From an uncultured Caryophanales bacterium (GTDB lineage Bacteria > Bacillota_I > Bacilli_A > RFN20 > CAG-826), in assembly GCA_902464635.1 (NCBI GenBank), contig CABQKC010000003.1:26599-90598 (forward strand): DNA of 64,000 nucleotides, given 5' to 3'. Shown here one piece after another: positions 52,471-61,042 of the stretch; positions within the stretch are counted from its first letter, which is position 1; each line of letters starts with the position of its first letter. The translations under genes and the position numbers were made by a program. Under the pieces are notes generated by a model. The model was not told the origin of the DNA. It worked only from the letters and a program-made list of their open reading frames with translations, and made no database searches.

Positions 52471-54894
52471 ATGAAAAAGAAAAACATTTTAAGTCTTACT
52501 GTTTTGTCCTCGTTGATGGCAATTGCAGGTTTTTCGTCTTTCAATCGTGTTTCGGCTGATTCCGTAGGTGTTCATGCTGCAGAGACGACCTCAACAACTA
52601 TGCCAACTGGCTGGGAAGCATCAGGAGTGACTGCTGAAAATACAATCTCTCCTTATAAAGATACGGCTCAAGGCAATTCGATCTTATTAAAAAGGACTGT
52701 TGCTGAAGGGGCTTTGATGGCTCGTAGTACATTAACTACAGTCAAACCAAATACTTATTACAACTTCTCTGTTAATGCAAAAACAACTGGTGCTTCACAA
52801 CTTAAGATTAGAGTTGTTGAATATAAAGATGGTGCATCCGCTTTAAAAGCTACTGAAGTAATTAAAGTTACTACAGTTACTGGTGATTGGTTAAGTCGTC
52901 CAGGCATGATTAAAACTACGGCTGATACCAATGGTGTTGTCATTGAAATTGAGGCCACCGGAACTGGTGAAGTATATGCTTCTAAATTATTTGTGCATGA
53001 AGGGGTGGCTCCAACTGGAGTTATGACCGGAAGAACGAAATATTTCGAAGGCACCAAAGAAGCTCCGGATTTGGGCTTAAGAAACGAGGATTTTAAAGAC
53101 CTTACTTTAGACATGCTCTCTACTGAAGCAATTACTGGTTATAGTGCATTGAAATTAGTGCCCGGAAAAGGAATATACCTTAAATTTGATGATTACAAGA
53201 TTACTGGTAAATACGTGATCCGTTTTAAGTATAGGTTTAAAAACGGTGGCGACACTAATGCAAGGCTCGGCGTTAGGCTTGACGGAGTCGACCCTTCTAA
53301 AGTTACAGTAGATAATCCTAATGGTCGTATTTATGAAGGACCTGCCCCAAGCAGCGGTGGTAATAAATATGATTTGTGGAAATCTTATTCTTATGAATTT
53401 GCCGCAAAGGCAGGTGTTGCTGAACCTATTTTTGTGGCTATTTACGCAGCCTGGCAGGATACTTCAAAAGATAGCAATAGTTATTATTTAATAGATGACG
53501 TTGAAGTTATAGATGAAAAAGGTAATAACCTTGTTGAAAATGGCGATTTCGAACTCAAAGAGGCAGCAACAGTTAATACAATGGGCTATGTTGAATTCAC
53601 TGGAGCTGATGCTGATTGGGGAGGTGCAAAATTTACAAATATTCCACTTTCTGCTTATCTAAATGATGGTGTAAATAAAACAAGGGCAATTCGCTTGAGT
53701 GCAAAAAAAGCTCTTGGCATTTCATTGCCAATTCTTCCAAAAGGCCAATATACGTTATCATTTAATTACAGAACCAATGGTGAACCCTCTATGCCTGTTA
53801 GGATGGATGGCTTTGAACTAACTGGAAAACGATTCTTCTACCCTGCAATTTCGATATCAAATTCAGGCGGAGAGTGGACGTCAACCAATTATTCGTTTAA
53901 AACTTATGGAAAGAACGATGAAGGCGGAGACGCTAGCTGTGATGTTCAGTATATAGTTTTCAACGCTAATGCACAGGTAGATCTTGATAATATTTCAGTT
54001 AAAGATGCCGCGGGAAATGAATTCCTTTATGGAGGCGATTTCGACCCGATTATGGCTGGCGGTGCAAGTTATTTGAACAATACAGGTGCCTATTTATCTT
54101 CAAGTGGCGATGTTGTTTATTCGGCAATGAAAAAGATTACAACTGCAGCAGATGAAAGAGAATCTTACATTACTGTAAGTCCATATAGCCTTGGTATAGA
54201 TACAACTAAGTCAGATGTTCCTTATACGTTGTCATTTGAATATTTGGGAGGATCTGAAAACAATAATGCTACGGTGTCTACTAGAACTGATTGGATATCT
54301 GATGGTTCTGCCCGAGCAATGACTTGGACGAAGAAAGTCGCCCCGTTTACGACGAAAGTCTGGGAAGGGGATTGCCCACAGGAATTACGAATCTATGGCA
54401 ATCATTATGCAATTAACAATTGTTATGTCCGTAATATTTCGGTTAAGGATGTTGATGGCAATGAATACTTCCATCCGTTGTCTAATGGTGCTTCCATATT
54501 GCCACAAGGCTCATTTAGAGATGAGGCTGCTGAAGATAAAAAAGCAGTAGATGAATTTGTTGCAGTTTATATAACTGGTCAAGCAGGAGAAGACTATACT
54601 GCCATTCCTGAAGCCGACAGGGCTGGAAAGTGCCAAAATAAACTTAAAGCGGCTGAAGGTGCCTTAAGACGTTTAACTGAATCTCAAAAAGATTTATTTA
54701 ATAACAGTCCAGATTATGAGGCCGCTAGAGATGCCATGGATATGTGGAGAACTGTTTCCTCTAAGACTTCCATTGGAATGTTTGGTGGCAATGCCGCTTC
54801 TAATTCTACAACCATACTAGTATGTACCTTACTAGCCGTATCAGCTGTTGCTATTACTAGCTTCGTCCTTATTAGAAAGAAGAAACATAACTAA
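52471..54894 (+). CDS. Membrane-anchored surface protein with CBM-like beta-sandwich modules (paralogue of 34787)
   Basis: An 807-residue exported protein. Signal peptide (MKKKNILSLTVLSSLMAIAG ... AAE), then four ~150-residue beta-sandwich modules ('TYYNFSVNAKTTG', 'KYVIRFKYRFKNGG', 'QYTLSFNYRTNG', 'PYTLSFEYLGGS'), each closing with a 'DDVEVID'/'DNISVKD'-type strand as in CBM4/9-like folds. A small helical domain follows ('CQNKLKAAEGALRRL'), then a C-terminal transmembrane helix with tail RKKKHN. No LPXTG. AGAAAGGG lies 10 bp before ATG. It is closely parallel to the 600-residue protein at 34787 but has an extra module and no Ser stalk. Monocistronic between a cre-controlled promoter and a terminator. 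A glycan-binding role is inferred. Confidence 0.8.
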   Translation: MKKKNILSLTVLSSLMAIAGFSSFNRVSADSVGVHAAETTSTTMPTGWEASGVTAENTISPYKDTAQGNSILLKRTVAEGALMARSTLTTVKPNTYYNFSVNAKTTGASQLKIRVVEYKDGASALKATEVIKVTTVTGDWLSRPGMIKTTADTNGVVIEIEATGTGEVYASKLFVHEGVAPTGVMTGRTKYFEGTKEAPDLGLRNEDFKDLTLDMLSTEAITGYSALKLVPGKGIYLKFDDYKITGKYVIRFKYRFKNGGDTNARLGVRLDGVDPSKVTVDNPNGRIYEGPAPSSGGNKYDLWKSYSYEFAAKAGVAEPIFVAIYAAWQDTSKDSNSYYLIDDVEVIDEKGNNLVENGDFELKEAATVNTMGYVEFTGADADWGGAKFTNIPLSAYLNDGVNKTRAIRLSAKKALGISLPILPKGQYTLSFNYRTNGEPSMPVRMDGFELTGKRFFYPAISISNSGGEWTSTNYSFKTYGKNDEGGDASCDVQYIVFNANAQVDLDNISVKDAAGNEFLYGGDFDPIMAGGASYLNNTGAYLSSSGDVVYSAMKKITTAADERESYITVSPYSLGIDTTKSDVPYTLSFEYLGGSENNNATVSTRTDWISDGSARAMTWTKKVAPFTTKVWEGDCPQELRIYGNHYAINNCYVRNISVKDVDGNEYFHPLSNGASILPQGSFRDEAAEDKKAVDEFVAVYITGQAGEDYTAIPEADRAGKCQNKLKAAEGALRRLTESQKDLFNNSPDYEAARDAMDMWRTVSSKTSIGMFGGNAASNSTTILVCTLLAVSAVAITSFVLIRKKKHN

Positions 54895-54916
54895 TAGATA
54901 TTAACTTATTCATCCA

Positions 54917-54950
54917 AAAGATCCTTTAGGAAACCTAGGGGTCTTTTTTT
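54917..54950 (+). terminator. Rho-independent terminator
   Basis: AAAGATCCTTTAGG (54917-54930) pairs imperfectly with CCTAGGGGTCTTT across an AAA loop, with one bulge, and runs straight into a T7 tract (54944-54950). It is 23 bp after the surface-protein stop. Confidence 0.88.
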
Positions 54951-54951
54951 G

Positions 54952-54995
54952 TTGAGTACGTTAAGTACGTTATATTTTAAATTTTGTTAAGCACG
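54952..54995. repeat. Three short TTRAGYACG repeats
   Basis: TTGAGTACG (54952-54960) and TTAAGTACG (54961-54969) are in tandem, and TTAAGCACG (54987-54995) follows after 17 bp; each is followed by TTA or continues into the next copy. They lie between a terminator and the end of the minus-strand ATPase gene. Function unknown; they could be a protein-binding site or a leftover of a rearrangement. Confidence 0.45.
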
Positions 54996-55007
54996 TTAAA
55001 TATCTAT

Positions 55008-56054
55008 TTAATCAACTTGCTTGGAAATGAAGTTTTCAAATCTAGGTAGAGTTAAAGAAATTGTTCCTAAAGAAGTTGAAGCGATAAGCCCTCTTTTAAT
55101 TAGCCTATCTCTATAGACATATATTGAATTTTCATTATAAGGAACTTCTTCTAGGATTTCTTTTGTTGTAATTGATTCATTCTTGAAACATTTAAGGAAT
55201 ATTCTTTCGTTTTTTGGCAAATTAGACCATATCTTGTCATAAACATATATTGATAGGTGTTGATCTAATTCGTTATATATCTTGCTTATATCTTTATATT
55301 TAAAGAAGAGGTATCCTACGACCTGGTAAGCAAATGCATAACCTTTTGTAAGGCTAGCTAAAGAATCGATTGTTTCAGAACTTTCACTTTTAAATATGGA
55401 TGAATATTCTTCTTTTATTAACTCTTTATCTAATGGGTTTAATTCAATCTTTGGGGCCCTATATAAGAATGTTAGATTCTTATGGTTTTGCAACGAGTTT
55501 ACATTTTCATACAAACCAGTCATCAAAGCAAAAACAGGATAGTTGTTTCTTAATAAACTTTGAAAATCATGGGCAAAAGAACGCATGTGAGCATTATTGC
55601 TTGCTTCATCAATTGTTATAAGTACTTTCTTATTGTGCTTTTTTAATACATCGAGCATTTTATCTAGAATCGTTTTAATATTCGATACAGGTGTTTTCCC
55701 TTCTATAGAAAATCCAAACCCATGGAAGGAGAATGAAAAAGAAGTGGAGAGGAACAAGTGCTTTACATTTGCATTTTCATAAATTCCTGATGCGATTTGT
55801 TCTAATATCTCTCTATTAGGATTAACGTCTATAACAATCCACTCTTTTTTCTTTTCCATTATTTGAGAGATATTGGTCAATAGAACAGTTTTACCTGAAG
55901 CGTTAATTCCAGTAATGAAATAAACGTGGGACAAAGGAAAAGTCCCACAAATATCATTGCATATCTTACTAGTATCTTTTTCCCTATTTATGTAACTAGG
56001 GGGTATTTTACCGAAGGCTAAAGTAAATATATTTTCCATTGGTTTTACTTTCAT
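55008..56054 (-). CDS. AAA-type ATPase (AAA_16-like) with C-terminal winged helix
   Basis: A 348-residue P-loop protein: Walker A GINASGKT (about residues 48-55), Walker B 'VLITIDEASNN', and a sensor-like 'ALMTGLYENV' strand. A lid region and a winged-helix-like C-terminus follow ('TTKEILEEVPYNENSIYVYRD', 'RLIKRGLIA'). It resembles stand-alone ATPases of the AAA_16/COG1672 kind, often found in variable regions and of unclear role. Start choice is uncertain: ATG 56054 has AAGG immediately adjacent, while the internal ATG at 56039 has the same AAGG too far away. It is convergent with the surface protein and begins the minus-strand accessory block. Confidence 0.75.
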   Translation of the reverse strand: MKVKPMENIFTLAFGKIPPSYINREKDTSKICNDICGTFPLSHVYFITGINASGKTVLLTNISQIMEKKKEWIVIDVNPNREILEQIASGIYENANVKHLFLSTSFSFSFHGFGFSIEGKTPVSNIKTILDKMLDVLKKHNKKVLITIDEASNNAHMRSFAHDFQSLLRNNYPVFALMTGLYENVNSLQNHKNLTFLYRAPKIELNPLDKELIKEEYSSIFKSESSETIDSLASLTKGYAFAYQVVGYLFFKYKDISKIYNELDQHLSIYVYDKIWSNLPKNERIFLKCFKNESITTKEILEEVPYNENSIYVYRDRLIKRGLIASTSLGTISLTLPRFENFISKQVD

Positions 56055-56087
56055 CCTTCATTATAGCTCTTAGTAAGGCTACATGGC

Positions 56088-58448
56088 TTAACTTGTTTTT
56101 AAAACCATCGCAGGACGTGGACAATGTTTTTTTGTAAGTACGTCACCTGAATTCAATAATCTCCCATCAGAATCAACGAATCTCAACATTCTTGCAAAAG
56201 CATCGTAATCAGAGGGGGAACGTGTCCAATATGTACCGTACCCATAAGACCAAGCTTGCACGGTTGTGTGATATAAAGCACCTCTAGCTTTAGCAAAGTC
56301 AGTTGGCTTGCATCTTCTTGCTATCGCCTCAGTAGTAGCTGTATCAGGGAAACCGTAATTTATGTTTTTATAATCTTTGTAGCTTAATAAGAATACTTTG
56401 TCATTAGTATCCCCGCAGGCTAATCTATCATCTTTTAGACCTGCAGAATCGCGCGAATTATCAACAAGGGTTTCTTTTATATAGGAGTTATTTAAGTTAA
56501 AAGCAGTGTTATAGAAATCATTAATTAACCATTTACGAATATCGCTATGTTGATAATTATTTGGATATACATTAAACCCATCGACTTTTCTAGTTTCGTT
56601 GGACCCATGGTATTCTTTCGCATCAAGAAGAGATGAAGTTATTACTGTTCTTTCTCCTGTAGTAGTTTGTATTATATCCCAGCTAATAGGCTCACATTTA
56701 AACCAATAAGACTTTCCCTCTTCTATTGGATTCCCATTTGAGAATGTATAGTTATTTGAACAAGGGAATGCGACTATTTTTGTATAGTATTGCTTATTAA
56801 ATAGATACCAATTATTAGGTCCAGTTTCAGTAAGGCTATCTAATTTGGATATAAGTCCTTCATTATTTACATAACTTTGAGGATATAATCCATAAGTTAA
56901 TTTGCTGGTGTCAGTAGAAATAACTGGCTTCATTGCAAAATTCTTTAATTGTTCAGCATTTATCTCTGCTTGGGTTAAAAATCTAGCCTGCAAATTAACA
57001 TCAGCAGCAGGCATTATGAATGTATATGTTGCTTCTTCACTTTCTAAAGTAAGCCCATCACGGTACCAACCATAAAATAAGTATCCTTCATAAGGAGTTG
57101 CTCTTATTGTTGTTTCTTCATCGGTAAGTCCATTTCCAGAAACAATACTAGTAGCCCCTCTTTCTGCATCCATAGAAAATACACTTAAGGCATTTCTATT
57201 GGCTTTCCATTTTGCAATTAAAGTGACGTTATCTGCTATTTTCCAGATACGGTTACTATAGATTCTAGTTTCCTCGTAATACCAACCTTCAAAGGTATAT
57301 CCTTCTTTTACTGGATCTGGGAAGTTGGCGGAGAGACCAAATCTGACATCAAAGTTAGCTTGGCTAACTTCTCCTCCATTTGGATCTAGAGTTACTTTAT
57401 ATTCATTAGCTTTCCATTTTGCAACGAAAGTTTGGTTTTTATCTGCATTCCAAATACCTTCATTTTCTATAAGCTTATTGTCTTTATACCAGCCAACAAA
57501 GCTATATCCAGTTTTAGAAGGAATAGGTAATGTATATGACGTATTGAATTTTATTTGGTATTCAGTTTGTTCTAGATCTCCTCCATCTGTATTTAGAGTC
57601 AAAGTATAGGTATTCCCATCGTTCCACTTGGCTACTAAAGTTACATTAGAAGCAATATTCCATATGCCTTCAATTTCAATTTTTTCTTCTCCGTTATACC
57701 AACCTATAAATCCGAATCCATATTTAGTAGGTTCAGGCAAAGTATATGGAGAACCAAATTTGACAGTACGACTCTCTGATAATAATTCTCCTCCATTTGG
57801 ATCAAAAGTTACGACATATCCATTCCCGTCATTCCATTTTGCATTTAAAACAAGATCGCCTGTAGTCCCCTCCGTAATTGAATCAACTTTTAAGTTAGTT
57901 TCATCATCAAACCATCCTTCGAATCCATATCCGGTTTTGGTGGCGGGATATAAAGTTATATTGTCTTCAAAATTATATGAAGTAGGGTTGCTTTCGTGAT
58001 TAACCCCTCCATTTAAATTATAGGTAATATTGAATTGGAGTTTTTCTTGTTTATAAGTCGCGGTATAGACCTCGTCTTTAATAACTTCGCTAATAGATGG
58101 GTCCCATCCATTAAATGTATAGGAATATCTATCATCATTAGGCTTAGTAGGGGCAGCCCCATCATAACTAGGGGTATCGCCTTTTTTCACATTTTCATCA
58201 ACTTCAAGAATTGTTCCATCATGATTCTTCCAAGTAATCGTGTATGTCTCTTCTAGAATTGAAGTAGTTGTACTTGATTCTTTGCTTGATTCAGTTGATT
58301 CCTCGCTAGATGTAACTTTGGTTGATGTTTCCTTAGATGATTCTTCATTAGAAGAAGTTGTTGGTGAAGGTTTATTACAGCTAATGACTAGTAGAGATAA
58401 TAAAGCCAGTAAGGGCATTGCCTTATAATTTAATCTATCTTGTCTCAT
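56088..58448 (-). CDS. Lipoprotein with InlB-type repeats and C-terminal DUF6273 domain
   Basis: A 786-residue lipoprotein: lipobox VISC (Cys24), Ser/Thr/Glu-rich linker (about residues 30-68), then about six InlB_B/Flg_new repeats with the 'YGFxGWYxDxxL...AKW' core ('GYGFEGWFDDETN', 'GFGFIGWYNGEEK', 'GYSFVGWYKDNKL', 'GYTFEGWYYEETR') and one 'YTFIMPAADVNLQARF' unit. The C-terminal ~290 residues contain the DUF6273 pattern ('FKCEPISWDII', 'SDIRKWLINDFYNTAF', 'YWTRSPSDYDAF', 'CPRPAMVLK'), related to the carbohydrate-binding/formylglycine-like surface domain found in many gut Firmicutes. AAGGAGAG precedes ATG. It is probably a surface adhesin or scaffold. The internal repeats are nearly identical in pattern and may recombine. 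Confidence 0.85.
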   Translation of the reverse strand: MRQDRLNYKAMPLLALLSLLVISCNKPSPTTSSNEESSKETSTKVTSSEESTESSKESSTTTSILEETYTITWKNHDGTILEVDENVKKGDTPSYDGAAPTKPNDDRYSYTFNGWDPSISEVIKDEVYTATYKQEKLQFNITYNLNGGVNHESNPTSYNFEDNITLYPATKTGYGFEGWFDDETNLKVDSITEGTTGDLVLNAKWNDGNGYVVTFDPNGGELLSESRTVKFGSPYTLPEPTKYGFGFIGWYNGEEKIEIEGIWNIASNVTLVAKWNDGNTYTLTLNTDGGDLEQTEYQIKFNTSYTLPIPSKTGYSFVGWYKDNKLIENEGIWNADKNQTFVAKWKANEYKVTLDPNGGEVSQANFDVRFGLSANFPDPVKEGYTFEGWYYEETRIYSNRIWKIADNVTLIAKWKANRNALSVFSMDAERGATSIVSGNGLTDEETTIRATPYEGYLFYGWYRDGLTLESEEATYTFIMPAADVNLQARFLTQAEINAEQLKNFAMKPVISTDTSKLTYGLYPQSYVNNEGLISKLDSLTETGPNNWYLFNKQYYTKIVAFPCSNNYTFSNGNPIEEGKSYWFKCEPISWDIIQTTTGERTVITSSLLDAKEYHGSNETRKVDGFNVYPNNYQHSDIRKWLINDFYNTAFNLNNSYIKETLVDNSRDSAGLKDDRLACGDTNDKVFLLSYKDYKNINYGFPDTATTEAIARRCKPTDFAKARGALYHTTVQAWSYGYGTYWTRSPSDYDAFARMLRFVDSDGRLLNSGDVLTKKHCPRPAMVLKTS

Positions 58449-58697
58449 ATTCTCTCCTTAAAAATAGGGATTTAACATTTACCTGAATCTATATTCTTAT
58501 AGAAGTTTTTTGTCTCTATTTTTTCAATAACAACGGAGATCGAGGCACTTGTCTATTTTCTTATATCATAGGAAAAGAAAACGAAAAAGGTACTTTTAGG
58601 TAGCAAAAACAAAACCCTAGAAGTTATCGAAATAATATTTTTAAAGAATTATAAGTGTTGAAGAAGTGGATGTGATTTAAGAAGTATTATCTTTAAG

Positions 58698-58739
58698 TGT
58701 TCACTAGGAAAATCGATATCATGTTTACCAATGCTCACC
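58698..58739. repeat. Iteron array, copy A (flanks the COG2865 gene)
   Basis: TGTTCACT (58698), TGTTTACC (58722) and TGCTCACC (58732) occur at spacings of 24 and 10 bp. The 42-bp block matches 60217-60258 at 36 of 42 positions, including the identical AAAATCGATATCA spacer core. It lies downstream of the COG2865 gene, whose stop codon starts 21 bp further right. The rest of the 58449-58759 gap shows no gene. Confidence 0.8.
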
Positions 58740-58759
58740 CGAGCTGGCTTTATTGCTTT

Positions 58760-60160
58760 CTATTTTTGGTTTTTATTCGAAGTTATGTATTTTATTTTTT
58801 TTGATTTAGAAGAAGAAGTAGCTTCTAAGGCACCAGATTCCAAAAGTGGTTTTAATATTTTAATCGTGAAGTAGCTTCTACTTTTGACCCCAACATAATT
58901 TTGAATTTCATCTCTAGAACGTGCCATATTATTGCAATACGACAATATTGTATCGTCGTATTTGCTTGCTTTTGTTACCGCATTTTTATTCTCACCAAGT
59001 AAATCATATAGTGTGATTAAGAAGTAATCGTGCTGATCGTTTAAAACTGGTTCTTTAAAATTTAACGCTTTATAAATTTTGTATATTTTTCTAAGTCCGC
59101 TGCCACTTCTTTCCATTAATCCTGTAGCTTCAAAACAAGCACAAATAACTTTGTTTCTTCTAACTGAGGGTATTGTATCTAGACTATATTCAGAAGGTTT
59201 TTTTGAAAGCAACCACTTGCCTGGTGAAGTGATTACAAGTCTATCTTTGAAAATGTCTATATCTATCTGTGTACCCTCGATTGAGTAATCCCTGTGGGCT
59301 AGAGCATTAATTACCGCTTCTCTTAAGGCATCTTCGGGATATGAAAGTGTATCAAGTCTTGATCCATCGCTTTGCTTAATATAGCCGCTTCTGCTGTTTC
59401 TTTTGACGAAGGCCATTATGTTTGTAAACACATCGCATAGGCAGCCTTTGAACTCTTTTTTATCGATGACCTCGTCATCTCCTTTATCGTATCCATTCCA
59501 AAGTCTGCATACAGTAAGCGTTTCATCGCTACTATAATTATCAGAGAACATTTTTAGACCTTCCGTTACTCTTTCGTCTTCGCCTATTATTTCTTCGTTT
59601 ATGAGCAATTTTTCGGTTGGCTTTTCTCCGTCTTTCCTATATAGGGTAGCTAGGTGCATGAACTTTGAGTAATTTTTTACTTCATATTGTTCGTTTAGGA
59701 ATTGCTTGTCCATGCCGTATTTTCTTTTGCCCATTGAAAGGATTTGACTAATTGTTGCAGGAATGGTGGAACCATCCTCTCGCAAGTAAACTTTTTCATT
59801 GAAATCGCCAGATTTGAATATAACCATTTCATTTACATAACCGGTCCAAATGGAAAGAATATATTTTCCTTCTTTACATGGAAAAACAGAAAATGTTACT
59901 TGGACATGGGGGAAAATATATCTATTTATTGTTTTAAGAACAAGGAGTTTTGTTTTATCTACTTCATCTTTGCTTATTCCAACGATGTTTCCGTCGTTAG
60001 AAACGCCGACAAATATGTATCCTCCATAAGTATTAGCATAGCCTACTAATGTTTTTGCCCATTTTTCAATCTTATCGACGCTTGTTTCTAAATGAAGCTT
60101 GTATTCATATTCCCTATTTTCGAAAAGGTCTGTGCCAATAAGTTTTTCTATTTCATCCAT
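58760..60160 (-). CDS. COG2865-type transcriptional regulator with AlbA_2 and HATPase_c_4 domains
   Basis: A 466-residue protein. The N-terminal AlbA_2/schlafen-like DNA-binding domain has 'ENREYEYKLH', 'WAKTLVGYANTYGGYIFVGVSND' divided around a Gly-rich turn, and 'GNIVGI'. The central GHKL-like ATPase motif is 'LREAVINALAHRDYSIEG' with 'RSGSGLRKI'. The C-terminus is a winged helix ('MARSRDEIQNYVGV', 'PLLESGALE'). ATG 60160 is preferred over GTG 60178 because GGAGG lies 9-10 bp before it, inside the longer frame. Such proteins are common near mobile and defence genes, and their targets are mostly unknown. The iteron arrays on both sides are likely operator sites. Confidence 0.85.
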   Translation of the reverse strand: MDEIEKLIGTDLFENREYEYKLHLETSVDKIEKWAKTLVGYANTYGGYIFVGVSNDGNIVGISKDEVDKTKLLVLKTINRYIFPHVQVTFSVFPCKEGKYILSIWTGYVNEMVIFKSGDFNEKVYLREDGSTIPATISQILSMGKRKYGMDKQFLNEQYEVKNYSKFMHLATLYRKDGEKPTEKLLINEEIIGEDERVTEGLKMFSDNYSSDETLTVCRLWNGYDKGDDEVIDKKEFKGCLCDVFTNIMAFVKRNSRSGYIKQSDGSRLDTLSYPEDALREAVINALAHRDYSIEGTQIDIDIFKDRLVITSPGKWLLSKKPSEYSLDTIPSVRRNKVICACFEATGLMERSGSGLRKIYKIYKALNFKEPVLNDQHDYFLITLYDLLGENKNAVTKASKYDDTILSYCNNMARSRDEIQNYVGVKSRSYFTIKILKPLLESGALEATSSSKSKKIKYITSNKNQK

Positions 60161-60192
60161 ATTTCTTCCTCCACACACTGTATTTTACATCA

Positions 60193-60268
60193 TGTTCACT
60201 TAAAAAAACAACATCATGTTCACTTGAAAAATCGATATCATGTTCACTAATGTTCACTAGTGCTCACT
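60193..60268. repeat. Iteron array, copy B (upstream of the COG2865 gene)
   Basis: Four exact TGTTCACT units at 60193, 60217, 60241 and 60251 and one TGCTCACT at 60261, spaced 24, 24, 10 and 10 bp. The first three are preceded by ATCA. They start 33 bp upstream of the regulator's ATG, overlapping its expected promoter, so autoregulation is the simplest reading. Spacings of 24 and 10 bp are close to two and one DNA turns, favouring a multimer bound on one face. Confidence 0.85.
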
Positions 60269-60287
60269 GAACATTAATTTAAGACCT

Positions 60288-60464
60288 TTAAAGCATGATA
60301 AAAACCACTTTCATAATGATTAAAGAAGCGTTGTGGTGCGCAAGAAATGTGAAGATCGAGTCTTTGCTCACCAGTTTGTCTTTTTCGCCATATAAGACAC
60401 ATGTTTTCTCATTCCGATTATCTCCTAACTCACTGAATGAATTAGCAATTACATAAATAGGTTT
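60288..60464 (-). pseudogene. Remnant of an alpha/beta-hydrolase gene
   Basis: Read on the minus strand, 'KPIYVIANSF' resembles the nucleophile-elbow region, and 'EKTCVLYGEKDKLVSKDSI' followed by 'FLAHHNASLIIMK' resembles the acid-residue region of small alpha/beta-hydrolases. The ~90 residues that normally separate them and the catalytic His end are missing. The frame is short and directly joined to a RhuM-like piece, so it is a deletion remnant. Confidence 0.5.
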
Positions 60465-60660
60465 TTGAGATTTCAAATGATATCGAAGAGATATAGTCGA
60501 ATCCAAACTATAGAAAGATACCGGTTTTTGAATTTATAATGTGCAAAAAATGCACGTTGCTTTTTTCGTCCAATTCTTTTTCAACGAAAAAGTGTTTTAT
60601 GTGTCTTGAAATTACGCTTCTATCTCTATCAAGCATTAATGACATTTGTTCTTTTGAAAG
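60465..60660 (-). pseudogene. Remnant of a RhuM-family gene (frameshifted)
   Basis: On the minus strand, 'LSKEQMSLMLDRDRSVISRH' continues as 'IKHFFVEKELDEKSNVHFLHI', which matches the DNA-binding N-terminal region of RhuM proteins (usual form: LTQ.QMAELF..DRSTISRHI...ELDE). After a frame change the next part, 'KPVSFYSLDSTISLRYHLKS', matches the following RhuM segment 'VxFYSLDxIISVGYRVxS'. Stop codons precede the fragment and the C-terminal two thirds are lost. RhuM genes are typical of pathogenicity islands, phages and defence regions. Confidence 0.65.
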
Positions 60661-60835
60661 CTAAACCTAGTGAAGAAGAATTATTATGATTGCGTTTGCA
60701 GTAGGGCGAGTAAACACTTTTGGGATACTGGTATTTAGGATTGATAGCATCCATACCGAAGGAATGAATTCAAAAATGGATACCCAATTTTAAGCTTTGC
60801 TTCAGAAAATATTAAAACCATGAAAAACGAAAAAA

Positions 60836-60862
60836 GCTAAGAGTCACCAACAATCTCTTAGC
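60836..60862 (-). terminator. Rho-independent terminator (minus strand)
   Basis: The perfect stem GCTAAGAG (60836-60843) / CTCTTAGC (60855-60862) has an 11-nt loop. Read on the minus strand it is followed by TTTTTTCGTTTTTC. No intact gene ends just upstream of it, so it may have served a gene now lost. Confidence 0.75.
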
Positions 60863-60876
60863 TAGTATTTTATAGG

Positions 60877-60967
60877 GATGAACCAATGGATCTCTAGCAA
60901 ACAGTTTAACTGTAAGAGTTTTTGCGAGGTCGAATTTTCCGCCTCAATGGTTAACCATCGGTTCATC
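60877..60967. other. Unassigned structured segment with nested inverted repeats
   Basis: GATGAACC (60877-60884) pairs with GGTTCATC (60960-60967). Inside it lie the palindrome ACAGTTTAACTGT (60901-60913), a GAGG/CCTC pair and the palindrome ATGGTTAACCAT. The ~91-nt segment could fold as a closed multi-arm structure. An open frame of 77 codons crosses it but has no recognisable product. It may be a decayed mobile-element end or a small RNA; there is no match I can name. Confidence 0.4.
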
Positions 60968-60995
60968 ATCATTATAATAATGTCTATAAAAAAGA

Positions 60996-61028
60996 AAAAC
61001 CAAGAAGATTGTTGTTCCCCTTGGTTTT
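60996..61028 (-). terminator. Rho-independent terminator, mainly for the minus-strand XRE-GNAT operon
   Basis: AAAACCAAG (60996-61004) pairs with CTTGGTTTT (61020-61028) across 15 nt. On the minus strand it runs into TTTTTCTTTTTTA, a strong U tract; on the plus strand only TTTTAT follows. It lies ~150 bp downstream of the XRE-GNAT stop. Confidence 0.8.
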
Positions 61029-61042
61029 ATCATATGAAAAGA

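Noticed and set aside
57325..57999. Plus-strand open frames of ~95-125 codons inside the InlB-repeat lipoprotein
   Set aside because: They are antisense shadows of the repeated 'GWY...AKW' units; their own similarity comes from the repeats on the other strand.
60193..60268. CRISPR-like array
   Set aside because: Units are only 8 bp, spacings are 24 and 10 bp, spacers are not unique sequences and no cas gene is near; an operator array fits better.
60877..60967. tRNA-like or tmRNA-like gene
   Set aside because: A GGTCGAATTTTCC stretch recalls a T loop, but stems of acceptor, D and anticodon arms do not form properly.
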